DNA from: Trebouxia sp. TZW2008
Lineage: Eukaryota > Chlorophyta > Trebouxiophyceae > Trebouxiales > Trebouxiaceae
Direction: 5' to 3'
Length of the DNA stretch: 64,000 bases
NCBI GenBank assembly: GCA_002118135.1
Contig: BDIU01000065.1
Coordinates: 310,001-374,000, forward strand
Each line of letters opens with the position of its first letter. Position 1 is the stretch's first letter. The translations under genes were made by a program, and so were the position numbers. Below the pieces are notes generated by a model. It was given only the letters and a program-made list of their open reading frames with translations, was not told the origin of the DNA and did not search any database. Positions 45,253-56,400 of the stretch are shown in pieces.

Positions 45253-48200
45253 ATGACACTGCCACGTGCTATAGCAAGCTATCTGAGTAAGGCTGATCAG
45301 CCGCAGCTGCCAGACAAGCCAGCCAAAGCATCCAAGCTGTCAGTCAGCAGCAAAATTCGGCGCCCTGTCTGGCGCAAGAATGACTCAGAACAGCCTGGGG
45401 ACTTTTACACCATTCGCACTGTAAAGGGCAAGCGCCAAGTCATCAAGAAACGCACTGTGGGGTGGTAAGCGTCCTGATTTTGCTTGTCTGCAACATGGTT
45501 TTGGGGCCTCTGCAGCACATACAGTACACTAGTGTACATGCTAGTAGTACAGTAGCCTAATAGCAGTCCTAATCCTTACACATATTTGTCACTGCATATA
45601 TCTGCACCTGCAGCAAACCTTGTGACCCTCCGTAGCTGCTGTTGAACTGCAACAAAGCTTGCGTCCCTTCAGCCAAGGCAATCACGTGGCATAAGTCACA
45701 AAGTTTGCAAATGTTCAAGCTTAGCACGTGCATTCACAACTGCATTACTGGGCAAGATGGCATCAGCAGCATGTTATGCATTGCGCTGTACAGTCATCCC
45801 TCCCTCGTTGCATCAGCGAGGATTGGGCTCCTGCCAAATTGTGACGGTGACTGCAGGGTTTACTGGAGTGACACCCATAATGAGGCTTGAGCTGCAGAGT
45901 TGGACGCAAGCCAACCCAGCATGACACCCCCAGAAACTTTTTACTCCAAAAAGACCCCAACAAGCTGCCTTCTGAAAGATCAGCTTGTGTCAAAGTTTGA
46001 CGGTAATTGCAGGGGCTACTGGAGCGACATCCGCAATGTGAGGCTGGAGCTGCAGAGTTGGATGCATGCCAACCTTGCAAAAGATTCGAAGAAGCTGCCG
46101 TCTCAGCGGCAGATGAGGCAAACTGGAGACAACTCTCTGGCTTATGCCATCCACAAGCATGGCGGCTATGCTGAAGTCTTCCCTGAGTAAGTAAATCCCA
46201 GTGTTGCAGCCGTCTGTACAGTGAACTCTCTTTTTAAGGACACTCGATGTAAAGACAATCTTGATGTAATGACACCGCCATTGGTAATCAATCACTGCAT
46301 TATGACTGCAGTGGTCCCTCTGAGTAAGGAGAACTTGATGTAACAACAGATTTAATGGTGACCAAAGCAGTTGTTACAAAGAGAATAAACTGTACTGGGA
46401 AGCACTGCATTTGCTCAAGGCTTTCATGCTGTTCTGAAGCTTTCCCTGAGTGAATGCAGCCCCCTGTAATGTCCCATACTGCAGGCACTGAAGGCTGTAG
46501 GCTGTGCAGCACTCTTTGATCTGCCACAGTGTCAGCTGGAGATTAGCTAATTTACTAAAGTACTCTCTCTATGTAAGGACGTTTGATGTAAGGATGATTG
46601 ATGTAAGGACATTCTCGATGTAAGGACAAGGCAACTGAACCCAATCACTGCATTGTGGCTGCAATGGTACCTCTTTGCAAGGACAAATTGACATAAGAAC
46701 ATTTTGGTTGGTAACCCAGGCAGTCGTTGCAAAGAGAGGTTACTGTATCTCCAGCAGGGAGCTACTCTGGATCAAGATGCTTTCTGAGGAGGCAGTTTTG
46801 ACCAACAAAGCTCTGCTGCTGACATGCTGGCGCATGCTGAGAGGCCACCCTTGACCATTGCTTCTCTATCTGTCGGCAAAGCCTGTGTCAAAGATGTGCT
46901 GATCTTATGCAGCTGTGTCATGCAGGCAAGAAGCTGCATCTGCGCGAATGGAAGAAATGAAACAGCGCATTCAGCTCACATTGCTGGAGACATGCTAATC
47001 TTGATGCTCTCATGACATGCAGGCATGAAGCTGCAGCTCGCCAGAAGGAAAAGGTAACCAAGCGCAAGTGCAAGTCGCATTGGGACGACTTTGAGGTACT
47101 GAGGCAGGAGCTGCTGCCCTTCCTGCGCCCTGTCACGGAACCCCCCAACAGCTTCCTGTACCCCAATGCTACCCCCACCGCTACCCACAAGGCTACAGAC
47201 TCCCTTACCGTTACTCACAGCGCAACAGACTTACCTAGTGCTACCAACAATGCTGCCAACAGCGCTACGCACAGTGCTATGGACTCCTACAGTGCGACCA
47301 ACAGTGCTATCCACAAGGCTACAGACTCCCATACTGCTGCTCGCAGTGCTACGGACTCCTACAGTGCTACAGATAGTGCTACACGCAGTGCTGCGAACTC
47401 TCATAGTGCTCACAGTGCTACAAACTGGCACAGTGCTACAGGGTCGCACAGTGCTACACACTTGCAAAAAGCTACAGACTCGCACATTGCTAGAGGCTCT
47501 CAGCAGCCAGCACAGCCAATCAATGGCCAGGTCAATGGACAAGTTACCATGCACGGGAACAATCACATCAACGAGCACATCAATGCAAACCCCAGTGGGC
47601 AAGCCAACAGGCTCATCAATGGGCAAGCCAATGTGCACCTCAATGGGCACATCAGTGGGCAAGCAAATGGGCAGATCAACGGGGCCAATGGGCAGATCAT
47701 TGAGCTCACCAATGGGCACATCAATGGGCAAGCCCATGGGCGAGTAGATGGGCACGTCGATTGGCAAGCTAATGGGCAGATCAAAGGGTACGCTACCGGG
47801 CGAGTCAACGGGTGGACCGGTGGGCAGACCAGGCTGAGGATGTGCACCCAGAAGGAGCTTATGAAAAGCGGCAGAATGGACATTTTGAGCGCAGTGCGGA
47901 TGTGGGGAGGACACACAGCTGTGGCCAAGCGCATGAACGTCTTGCCCAACACAAGGTGCTGCTTGAGATGCTGCACTGCAGTGTCCTGACGTCTTAGGCC
48001 TGTTGTTGCAAAGCATGTACTGCTGTCTGTTGCGTTGCTGCAAGTGAACAGGTGATATATAACCATATCTTTTAAGACTGCACAACTTATATGTATGCAT
48101 TGACCTGCAGATGCTGGCAAGCATGCCCTGCCATCTATGCAAAATCAAGTCCTTGCACAAAGCTAAATGCACTTCCAGCTTTGTGTTTGCTATGTTTGGG

Positions 48201-50123
48201 TTCTTCTTACATCAGGCGTCGAGGCATTCACAAGCTGTGGCTTTGGCTGAGGCTGTGTGTGACTGGCTGCAGGCACAACCGGACTCTGGACGATCTGAAA
48301 AGGGAGGTGATGGAGGTCATTGAAGAGCAAGGTTGGCAGACAGACGCCATGCCCAAGTACACACAGTTGCAGGCCATAGGCAGGCATGGCTTGTGTGCCG
48401 CCATAAGCGACATGGGTGGGATCAGAATCATTGCAACCAAGATTGGTCTAGACAAGGGGCGTAAGGAGACGAGGGGCAGAGCCAAGAAGACCCCCCATGT
48501 GACCAGGGCTAGGGCCAGGAGGGCAAAGAAGAACATTGCTGATCAGCAGGCGGAGAAGAAGAAGAGTGCTGAGCGGCGTGCTCAGTCAGCTCTGGAGTTC
48601 CAGCGACAGATCAAGTCACAGCAGCAGAAAAGTACAACACCACAGATGAAGACGAACAGATCCTCAACAGCAGGCATGGGAGTTGATTCCAGTGCTGCAG
48701 CTGATCTTGGATTTGAAGGTTTCAAGCTTGGGTCACATGCTGCAAAAGAAGCCAAAGGACAGGGGCAGCAGGCCCAGGTGGCTGTTGAGGAGCTGGAGCT
48801 GGTATGAGTCAGCATGAGTCAGCTTCAAGCGCAATTGGAAGGGCCATGTGGGGGTCACGTGCTGCAAGATAAGCCAAAGGTTAGGGGCAGTAGGGCATGG
48901 CTGTTGAGGAGGTGGAGATGGTGTAGGCAACGCAACCCTGAAGGCATTACGAAGTGTCTTTTGGGTTTTGGCATTTGGGCTCGATGACAGACTCTTCAAC
49001 TGGTGCTGGCCCAGCTATTCTTGCTGATGATGACTCATCTCAGATTGCAGTGGCACAGGTCAGAAAACTGAAGCCTTTGCATGCTCCATTGGAATTTGAC
49101 TCAAAGGTTACCCTGGTGTGGTAATGTCTGCGACATAGCAAGGAGGCCAGGGTTATGCAAATGCCAAAAGTTGTTACAATCGAGGTCTGGTGTGGTCTGT
49201 ATCTGAAGCTATATCTGTTGCATCTGAGCTGCTTGCACCATAATGCGGCTTTGGGATGAAGCATGATGGTGCCATGCAGCTTACATCACCTGCCATCTGC
49301 TCTTTATCTACAAGTGTCATCATTCAATGTTGCCAGTATTGTCACTGGAGGCTGGAACTGTCATTGCAGCATATTTTTGTTGGGTCTTGAGCGGCTTTGT
49401 GGTGAGCCAGGCACTGTTGCGCCCATGCCAAGCATGACTTATGCATGCTGCTTCAGTGCATCAAGTGTATAGGCATGCTTATCACACAACATTTTGGGTC
49501 AGGCTTGTTTACAAGCTGTCCTCTGTCTACTGCAGGGCAGGCGTGCTCATGCAGAGTCCTTCAGCACTCAGTTCAAGCAAAGTGGAATGCTCCACGTTAC
49601 CATTGGTGGCAATCAGGTAACATTGTTGGACACATTGCCCTTGATTACATCACACACTGAGCATGTGCGTGACATGTTCCTGTCCCAAACTGCATTGAAG
49701 TGCAATCGGCAGTCACTGCTTCTCTCACTAAATTGCACCATGCTTGTGATGCCTAACAAACCAAGAGATTGAATTCAAAGCTGTTACAGTACGCATGTGC
49801 CCTATCATACCTCCCTTTGTGCAGGGCAGCTTCTGCTGCCTCCCTGACAGCGTCCTTTGACATTTAATCTCCTATTATAGTGTTGTGCAATCATGTCATT
49901 GAGATGTATTGTATAACATGCATGTCAGTATGTGTGAGCTCTGGCTGACATACAGCCTTGTTCTGTATTCGAGTGGCTGAAACTCTGCACTGGTGTAAAT
50001 GCAGGAATGGCACGTGGGACTGGCCCCATGGCAAGGATGACCCAGCAGCAGACAGAGTTGGAAAATCTGAATCTGAACAAAAGACATGCTTCGGTGCAAG
50101 CAGCTAGCCAGCTGGCGCTCTGA
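45253..50123 (+). CDS. Protein with repeated W-x-x-...-hGG modules and coding minisatellites (unknown function)
   Basis: Exons 45253-45464, 46013-46186, 47023-47955 and 48216-48801 join in phase. Each of the last three carries one copy of a module. These are YWSDIRNVRLELQSWM ... LPSQRQMRQTGDNSLAYAI then KHGGYAEVF; HWDDFEVLRQELLPFL ... CTQKELMKSGRMDILSAV then MWGGHTAVAKRMNV; and LDDLKREVMEVIEEQG ... MPKYTQLQAIGRHGLCAAI then MGGIRIIATKIGL. The pattern W...E(L)...MPT..L...GR.dL..AI...GG...VA..LGL is one I associate with uncharacterised green-lineage, often plastid, proteins. I have no name for it. Inside module 2 a region of about 220 residues of Ser/Ala/Thr/Asp and Asn/Gly/Gln repeats is inserted. 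A basic stretch rich in Lys/Arg/Ala follows module 3. The C-terminal exons (about 48970-49058, 49541-49617 and 49993-50123, MARGTGPMARMTQQQTELEN) are tentative. Confidence 0.65.
45850..45935 (+). pseudogene. Decayed copy of the YWSDIRN exon
   Basis: GACTGCAGGGTTTACTGGAG, then TGACACCCATAATGAGGCTT and GAGCTGCAGAGTTGGACGCA repeat the start of the intact exon at 46013 (GGGGCTACTGGAGCGACATC). A stop replaces the Arg-Leu codons (AATGAGGCTTGA). It lies in the intron just upstream. Confidence 0.88.
46219..46392. mobile_element. Tc1/mariner-like MITE, copy 1 (TA target site)
   Basis: A 174-bp element has ends CAGTGAACTCTC and (reverse complement) CAGTTTATTCTCTTTG, flanked by TA on both sides. Interior words (GATGTAA.GACA, ATCACTGCATTATG) recur in the other copies. 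It is in an intron. No transposase. Confidence 0.85.
46555..46745. mobile_element. Tc1/mariner-like MITE, copy 2
   Basis: The left end CTAAAGTACTCTCTCTATGT and right end (reverse complement) CAGTAACCTCTCTTTGCAAC are flanked by TA. The interior has four GATGTAAGGA-like units and CAATCACTGCATTGTGGCTG, matching copy 1. It is less than 200 bp from copy 1 in the same intron and orientation. Confidence 0.85.
47166..47500 (+). repeat. Coding minisatellite encoding SAT/DS repeats
   Basis: Degenerate units such as GCTACAGACTCC and AGTGCTAC run for about 330 bp, in frame, encoding SATDSYSATNSAIHKATDSH-like sequence inside exon 47023-47955. Confidence 0.92.
47510..47825 (+). repeat. Coding minisatellite encoding NGQ/NGH repeats
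   Basis: Mostly 12-nt steps of AATGGGCAAGCC, AATGGGCACATC and similar run for about 310 bp directly after the SAT/DS array. They encode (I/V)NGQ(A/V)NG(Q/H). The frame is maintained to the conserved CTQKELMKSGRMD. Confidence 0.93.
48835..48925 (+). pseudogene. Copy of the exon end LGSHAAKEAKGQGQ...VEELEL
   Basis: GGGTCACGTGCTGCAAGATA, AGCCAAAGG and GTTGAGGAGGTGGAGATG with a GTGTAG donor repeat the end of the exon at about 48730-48801. A stop (GATAAGC changed from GAAGCC, TAG) breaks the frame. Confidence 0.8.
49124..49230 (+). repeat. Dispersed repeat, copy B (partner of 985-1094)
   Basis: Matches 985-1094 in the same orientation; see that entry. Located between the tentative C-terminal exons of the W...GG gene. 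Confidence 0.75.
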
Positions 50124-50626
50124 GGAAATTCAAAATTGCCAGTGCTACCACGAGGCTGTTGTAAATATTTTTCGCGCAGCTGCTGTCTTGACGATGCTAT
50201 CCTCAAAGGTTTCAGCTTGTCCTTTGCCCAGAACAGGCATCACTTTGCCGAAAATGTAAAATGTTCCCTTTCATCCTATAGAAGCTGCGGCAGAGTCTGA
50301 CACAAACTGCTTGCAGTACTGGTGGCAATTCCAAAGTGCTCAATTCTAGGCGAGCTGCTGCGTGTCAGGCTGCTCGTTGGCAATCGGCAGACCAAGGCAA
50401 AGCTGGGCAGCCATGATAGTGCTGAAGCATGCCGCCTGGCAAATTCCAGCAGTCACTCATGCACATGCAGCTCGCCATAGCAAGTGCGTTTTTGACTCGT
50501 GCTATGCAATTCACAGCATGGCTGAAACGGAGCAACAACATTCCGCCTCCGATTAAGCGATGTGCTGGCATTCGCTTGTGATCCAAAAAGTCTCTTGAAA
50601 GGTTTGTCGCGAAAACACATCGCAGA
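50124..50626. other. Intergenic, promoter region of the E2-TPR gene
   Basis: About 500 bp without a supported gene. The end near 50580-50626 is the likely 5' UTR of the E2-TPR gene. Confidence 0.5.
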
Positions 50627-51336
50627 ATGGCTCCGAAGGTTTGCCTAACCAAGCTCAAGAAAGAGATGAAGGTATAGCCTGTGCGACCCTTTTGAGCACG
50701 CGAAGAACGTCTGATTAACTATTTCGGAACGCATCGCAGGCTTTCCTGAGCAATCCGCCTCCTCATATACCCTCCATCTTCGTCAACGAGCGAAATATGC
50801 TAGGTAAGCCTATTGATCTTTACTGCCTGTCCAATCACTGGCAGCCTGTCGGCAAACACTTTGCTGCATAATGCAGAGTGGCACTTCCTGATAGAGGGGC
50901 CTCCAGATACCCCGTATGCTGGTGGCTGGTACATAGGGAAACTACGCTTCCCTGTGAGTCTGTTATTGTGCCTGCTGCTGCTGCCGCCTCCCTCCTCATT
51001 GCCAGTCTTTCACCCCTTCAAATGAGCACTTGCACCAGTGTCAAGCTGACATGCTTGCTTGTCATGTATCAAATAAATTGGTGCGCATGTGCAATGCAGC
51101 CAGAATATCCATTCAAGCCTCCCGCGATCATGATGCTGACTCCAAGCGGTCGCTTTGCAACTGGCACACGCCTCTGCCTGTCCATGAGTGACTTTCACCC
51201 GGTGTGCTATTGCGGCTCCTGTTGATCTTGCTGTTGCTGCTGCTGCTGCTCCCGCTGACATGTTCTGCTGTACTGCATGTGAAATGGCTACAGCAGCTCT
51301 AACCTGTGACTTGCGCACGTTTATTGTGCAAAAGTG

Positions 51337-51369
<33 letters not shown>

Positions 51370-53137
51370 TGCTGCTTCCATATCATACTGCACTGGATGT
51401 CCCATGGCTGCAACAGCTTTGATGTGTCACTGAGGGTCATGTGGTGTGCAGGAGTCTTGGAACCCCATGTGGACTGTTTCCAGCATATTGACTGGCCTTC
51501 TGTCCTTCATGCTGGAAGACCAGATCACCACAGGGTCGTTACAGACAACTGTAAGCACCCTTTTCTCAGTGCATCATCACGCTGTCTCCACACAAGTTAG
51601 CAATGGCAGCAGCAACATAGAACTTGGCAATGCTGCAGCCACCGGTGTTGTGACACACATGCTCTGCCACAACATACTTGCATTCAAGAGCAGCAATGCT
51701 GCAAGCATATACCCGTATAGCGTGAAAATGACAACATACAGTGTAACAATGGTGATCAGTATGCAGGATGAGGAAAAGCAGCAGCTTGCAAGCACATCCC
51801 TGGATTACAACCTGAACCATGTACAGTTGAGAGCAATGTTCCAGAAAGAGCTTGAGGCAGCCAAATCGGGCAGCAAGTCAGACACTCAGCCAGCACCCAC
51901 TCAGAGCTCAGCTGAGCATGAGTTTGCTGAAGCAGCATCAACCTCAGTCACTCAGAACAGCGATGCACAGACTACCAGCTCAACAAAGCACAATGATAAA
52001 GATGATGATGATGATGCAGCAGCAACAGCAGAGCCCAATGCTGATGATGATGCAGCAAAAGCAGAGCATCATGATAATGATGCAGCAGCAGCAGCATCAG
52101 AGCTTGACAACATGCGCATCAACAGTGCAGCACAGGCTCAGTCACAGCATGCAGTGCCTGCATCGGTACAGTCAGCAGCTGTGGACATGCTGCAGAAGCA
52201 GCTCAAGGGAGGTCAGCCAGAGCAGGCGCTGCTGCAGATTGAAGCCGCACTCAAGTAAGCTTTTGTGAGCAAGTCCATCTATGACCATTTGCATGCTGTT
52301 CAGGCCCTGTGACTGTTGGCATGCTGTTGAGCCTCAGAGTTAACACACCATCAGTGTGTGCTTCACACAAAGGTTTGAATGCTATGGCCACCTGAATACA
52401 GTAGCAGCTGTTCGCTTGTGACCCCGGCTCAATTGCTGTTGAGGCCTGGATGTCAGGATAGCATCGTGTGCACGCTTCAGGCACCACCAAAATCAGGATG
52501 ATTTCCAGAGTCAGCTGCTGCTGCTCAAAGCACAGGCAGTTGCTATGATTGGGGACCTGCCAGCTGCAATTGAGGTCATGCAGCAGTGGCAAGGCGCCAG
52601 TACTCAGAGCACTGCAGGGTTGGCAGATTCAAAGGCAGGGTCACCAGAAACATGGCAGGAACTCTGGCAAGAAGCATCACATGCCAAAGATGAAGGGAAT
52701 GCTTTGTTCAGGAAGGGGGACCTATCAGGCAATATCGCTGCTTTACTTGTTGAAAGGGAATGTAGTGTGTATTGGATATTTCAATAGGTTCACAAGCCGT
52801 GTCAAGTCAGTTGTGACTGACTGCATGTGTGCATGCAGGTGCCCTTGAGAAGTATGACATGTCACAGCAGAAAGCGCCACAGTGTGCAGCTGTTCACTGC
52901 AATAAGGCTGCCACACTTGCTAAGCTTGAACGGCATTCAGAGGCCGCTGTAGCTGCTCAGCAAGCTCTTGCAATCAACAAAAACTATGCCAAGGTAAGTT
53001 TGATCATGAGTGAAGATTGCTTTCAATTATTTAATGCACAGGTGGTTGACTGGTGGTCATGACCCTAAGGCCTGTTTGCTGTGTCACAGGCTCGCCGAAG
53101 ACTAAATGACAGCAATGAGGCCATCAGAAGAAAGTAG
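50627..53137 (+). CDS. UBC6/UBE2J2-type E2 ubiquitin-conjugating enzyme fused to TPR repeats
   Basis: The model has nine exons: 50627-50671, 50740-50803, 50877-50953, 51100-51201, 51452-51550, 51767-52254, 52481-52728, 52839-52993 and 53090-53137. It gives 441 residues and every phase closes. Residues 1 to about 135 are a UBC fold of the UBE2J2 class: [55 protein letters not shown], then the active site around Cys88 ([12 protein letters not shown]), [20 protein letters not shown]. The following exon keeps the UBE2J2 tail ([12 protein letters not shown]), then an Asp/Ala-rich linker, then [15 protein letters not shown]. The C-terminus is TPR-like: [40 protein letters not shown] and [20 protein letters not shown]. 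Typical UBC6/UBE2J proteins end in an ER membrane anchor; none is seen here. Intron 7 appears to use a GC donor (TCAG|GCAATA). Confidence 0.9.
51230..51377. repeat. Two (CTG)n tracts in intron 4 of the E2-TPR gene
   Basis: CTG/GTTGCT trinucleotide runs at 51230-51250 and 51338-51377 flank about 85 bp of intron. They are non-coding here because the exon boundaries at 51201 and 51452 exclude them. The flanks share CTGCATGT/CTGGATGTCCCATGGCT words, so the block may be a tandem duplicate. Confidence 0.85.
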
Positions 53138-53425
53138 AAATTTTGACACTGCGTGTCCTGCTGTACCATAGGGCTTCAGGCAGCAAACTTTTATCAAAAT
53201 GCGTTATGTGCGACATATGCAGCAGCTTAGGTGTAGTGCTGTCACAGATACTCTGATGCCCGAGTGACCTCTGAGTCTCAAACTGTATCAATCTGGTATC
53301 TTGTAAGAACATGCATCTGATCTTGAGCGTTTCAGCAATTTGATCAAACAAGTGCAATGTCAATCCAGTGGTCTGCAGTAGATTTACTGAATATATACTG
53401 CACTTCATCAGTGTGAACGAAAACA
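53138..53425. other. Convergent 3' gap, E2-TPR / SFI1-like
   Basis: 288 bp between convergent stop codons; nothing else recognised. Confidence 0.5.
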
Positions 53426-56400
53426 TCACGACTTGTGATCATCAGCGTCAAAAGAAGGGTTGAAGAATGAATTTGGGGTGCGACTCAAGTCAGGCCTATT
53501 TGGTGGAGAGAACGCTGGTATAGTATTGCCAGCTGCAGGCGATCTGCCTTCGACAGCATTCTGACATTGCTTGGCAAGGCTCCTCATGATTGTCCTGGCA
53601 TCCGGCGAGTCAGGATCTTGCTGCACCACCTGCTTTGCTGGTGTACTGCCAGTCCAGCTCTGCAAGCTATCTCTACCTGGACTCCCTGCACTGCTGGCAT
53701 ATGACTCACCCTCCGCTGCCCAGTTGTACTGCATCTGTGAAGCCAGTGCATCATCCCTGATTCCTCGGTCAAGACCCAGCTCCTGATTGTAGCGAATCTG
53801 TGCAGCAAATGCATCATCCTGACCATGCCTGTCAAACTGCGGCGCCTGATCATGATGCATCTGTGAATTTGATGCAGCATCCCTAAGCTGTCTGTCAGCA
53901 CCCGATATCTGATTTGACATTGAGCTGGGAGCTGCTGTGATAGGACTGCTATCAAAGCGAGTGCTGGAAGCCGCTGGACTTTGAGGGAAGTTGTTGTCTG
54001 AAGGCAGCCACTGTGCAGAAGAAGACAAATGTGTCTGGCTGTGAGGCTGTGCTAGTGGCATCATCTGTCCTGCTTGTGCAGTGCTCTGTGACCGTGTTGG
54101 TGCCTCCTCATGCACCGCGTATGATCTTGCACTGCCAGACACACTCTGCACTTGGCTCTGCCCGTCCTGATCACTGACTTGCCAGTTGTTCAGGCTACTT
54201 GAATGGGAGTCCGCCTGTTGTCCAGTAGACTGAGGCAGAGTCCTTCGCTGAGGTGAGCCCTGAGCTGTGAGTGGCAGAGCATACTGAGCAGAAGAGCTGC
54301 TGTACCCAGACAGTACTGACTGGGCTGTGCTGTTCATGAACATCCTGCTGGTGACACCAAAGGCGCTGTTTGGGTGGGCGTCAGCAGCTGCAAGCCTTGA
54401 GAACCGAGAGTGCGTGGGGTTTTGACTGCCATCTTGATGTTCTAGCATCAGCACTTCAGCCGTGCCTCCTGCTGGTGACTCATACAGGTTACTGAAGTCC
54501 CTGCATGCACAAGCGCAAAGCTGTTGAGGAAATATATCTTGTATATTTGAACACATGCGCAGAATGCAGGCAGGCAGGACAGCTGGTTCAATCAAACTAG
54601 CTTGCAGACACTCGGACATAATGCAAAATAAAATCTGTGTGAACTAGATAGGCGCTCGTGATGCAGCATGTTTGAGCGAACACACACTGGTCCCCATCAG
54701 ACCATCCGTAAGCTGAAGCCTGAGTGGATCAAGGCTGCACCAAGTCAGCCTAGCTTACTGACAGCAGATGATACTTTGATATGTGGCTTGCATGGAACTT
54801 GCATCCACCCAAGGAGTGTAGCATGCTGGCTGTGGTGTGGGGTCGGGTAAGAGGAGTCAGGCCGCCCAGCATGAAGGCAGTGAGGGCTTTCGCTGTGTGT
54901 AAGTACGTCAAGACTTGCTAAACCTACCTGAAGAGTGTAGCATGCTGGTTGTGGTGCGGGGTGGGGTAAGAGGAGTGGGGCAGCTTGGCTTGGGGTGGGA
55001 AGGACCTGGGGGAGGCGGCTTGAGGAGAGGGAAGGGGGCTGCTGATGGCCTCCTCAGTGGTGTTGAACATGTGGCCCAAAGTAGCCTGCGCACAGTCACA
55101 TGCTTGAACACTGCTGATGATGTTACCACAAAGGGACAGATTTGTCTGCAGGCAGTCAATCCATGGACACAATCATTGAAGGTTACAACAAGTGTTCTGG
55201 ATGTGGTGGTTCAAGTGGTGTCTTGTCAGACTGACTTATTCTCGGCGTCATGACTGGAGCACTGACTTTACCGCAAAAGGACAAAGAAGTCCATGCCGCC
55301 AGGCATCACCAGTCATAGGAGCCTCTGAAATTCCCAGAAGCAGCTCAAAACTCACATACATGCCATGTAAATTAGCTAATTGACCTATACTTTCAGGGGA
55401 ACATATTGCCTTGATGTTGTGAGCAGCACCCTTCAATATGCCGAGTAGCTAAATGACTTTTGTTGGAGCGTGATTGCAATGTTGTGGTCATGGCTAAGCA
55501 GGCATGATTGTAGCACAAACTGAGCAAGGCTGTCAACATGCATTGCCTGGGCATCACGCTGCATGACCAACTGTGCTCCGGCTGTTTGCAAGCAGGGACT
55601 GAGCTGACCTGCACATCATCATCAAAGCTCTCCCAGTACCACTGCTTGAAGAGACGGAAGGAGATGCGCTTGCGTGTGATGCACACTCTCAGCCTGTCTA
55701 AGGCCTGGCACCGCTCCTGCCACGCTGCATGCCACCTGCAAACCACATTGATAGCCTGGTCAGCTTTCCTTTCTCAGTGTGTTGCATTGCCAGCAAAGCA
55801 TCAGACATCAGTGACCTCCATGACAAGTTTGTTAAGTAGCACAATTGTGGTAGATGGTCATCGTGGGGAAGCAGCTAAGCAGCAAAGCGACAGCATGCAC
55901 AGGGTTTGAAAGATTGGGCTTGCAGTCAAAAAAAGTGTCAGCGCGCTGTACTTGAGCCTACAACATTGTATGACAGACATCGTGCTTGATGTGCCAGCAG
56001 GCTAACACCCATTTTCTCGCAGAATCAGTAGTGACCCCTCTTTGCAATGTGTCTAAATCAGGTTGAGGGTTGATGACTGCAGTCCAATGATGACAGTTGC
56101 AGCCTCTCCACTCATGCTCTGGGCAAGAGAATGTCATGGCAATGCTTGCAATTCCAAGGGCATACCTATGGAACGCATGATACTTGCGGGCAAGGACGTG
56201 CTTGGACAGCAAACGCATGAGGGCAACACGTCTCTGATGCCTGTGCTGCGCTACAGCCTGCCAAGCCCTCAGGCACGCCGCCTGCAGTGCGTGTGCCCTG
56301 CGCATGTGGCTGCGCTGCACCAGCCTGGTATGACGCTGCTTGACCTGCAGCCACATGGCAAAACATCAATAATTCAGGATGTGCAAGCTGGCTCTGGTGC

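Noticed and set aside
44800..45464. LMW-PTP-like gene continuing into the W...GG gene as one fusion
   Set aside because: The donor at 44801 exists, but I found no phase-compatible exon before 45253, and the PTP fold is complete by 44800.
47166..48172. Long antisense and alternate-frame ORFs (193 and 313 codons)
   Set aside because: They exist because the 12-nt-type coding minisatellite lacks stops in several frames. Only the +2 frame of exon 47023-47955 links conserved module halves.
50627..53137. Reading the E2 and TPR parts as two separate genes
   Set aside because: One exon (51767-52254) carries both the E2 tail and the first TPR-like helix, and all nine junctions close in phase.
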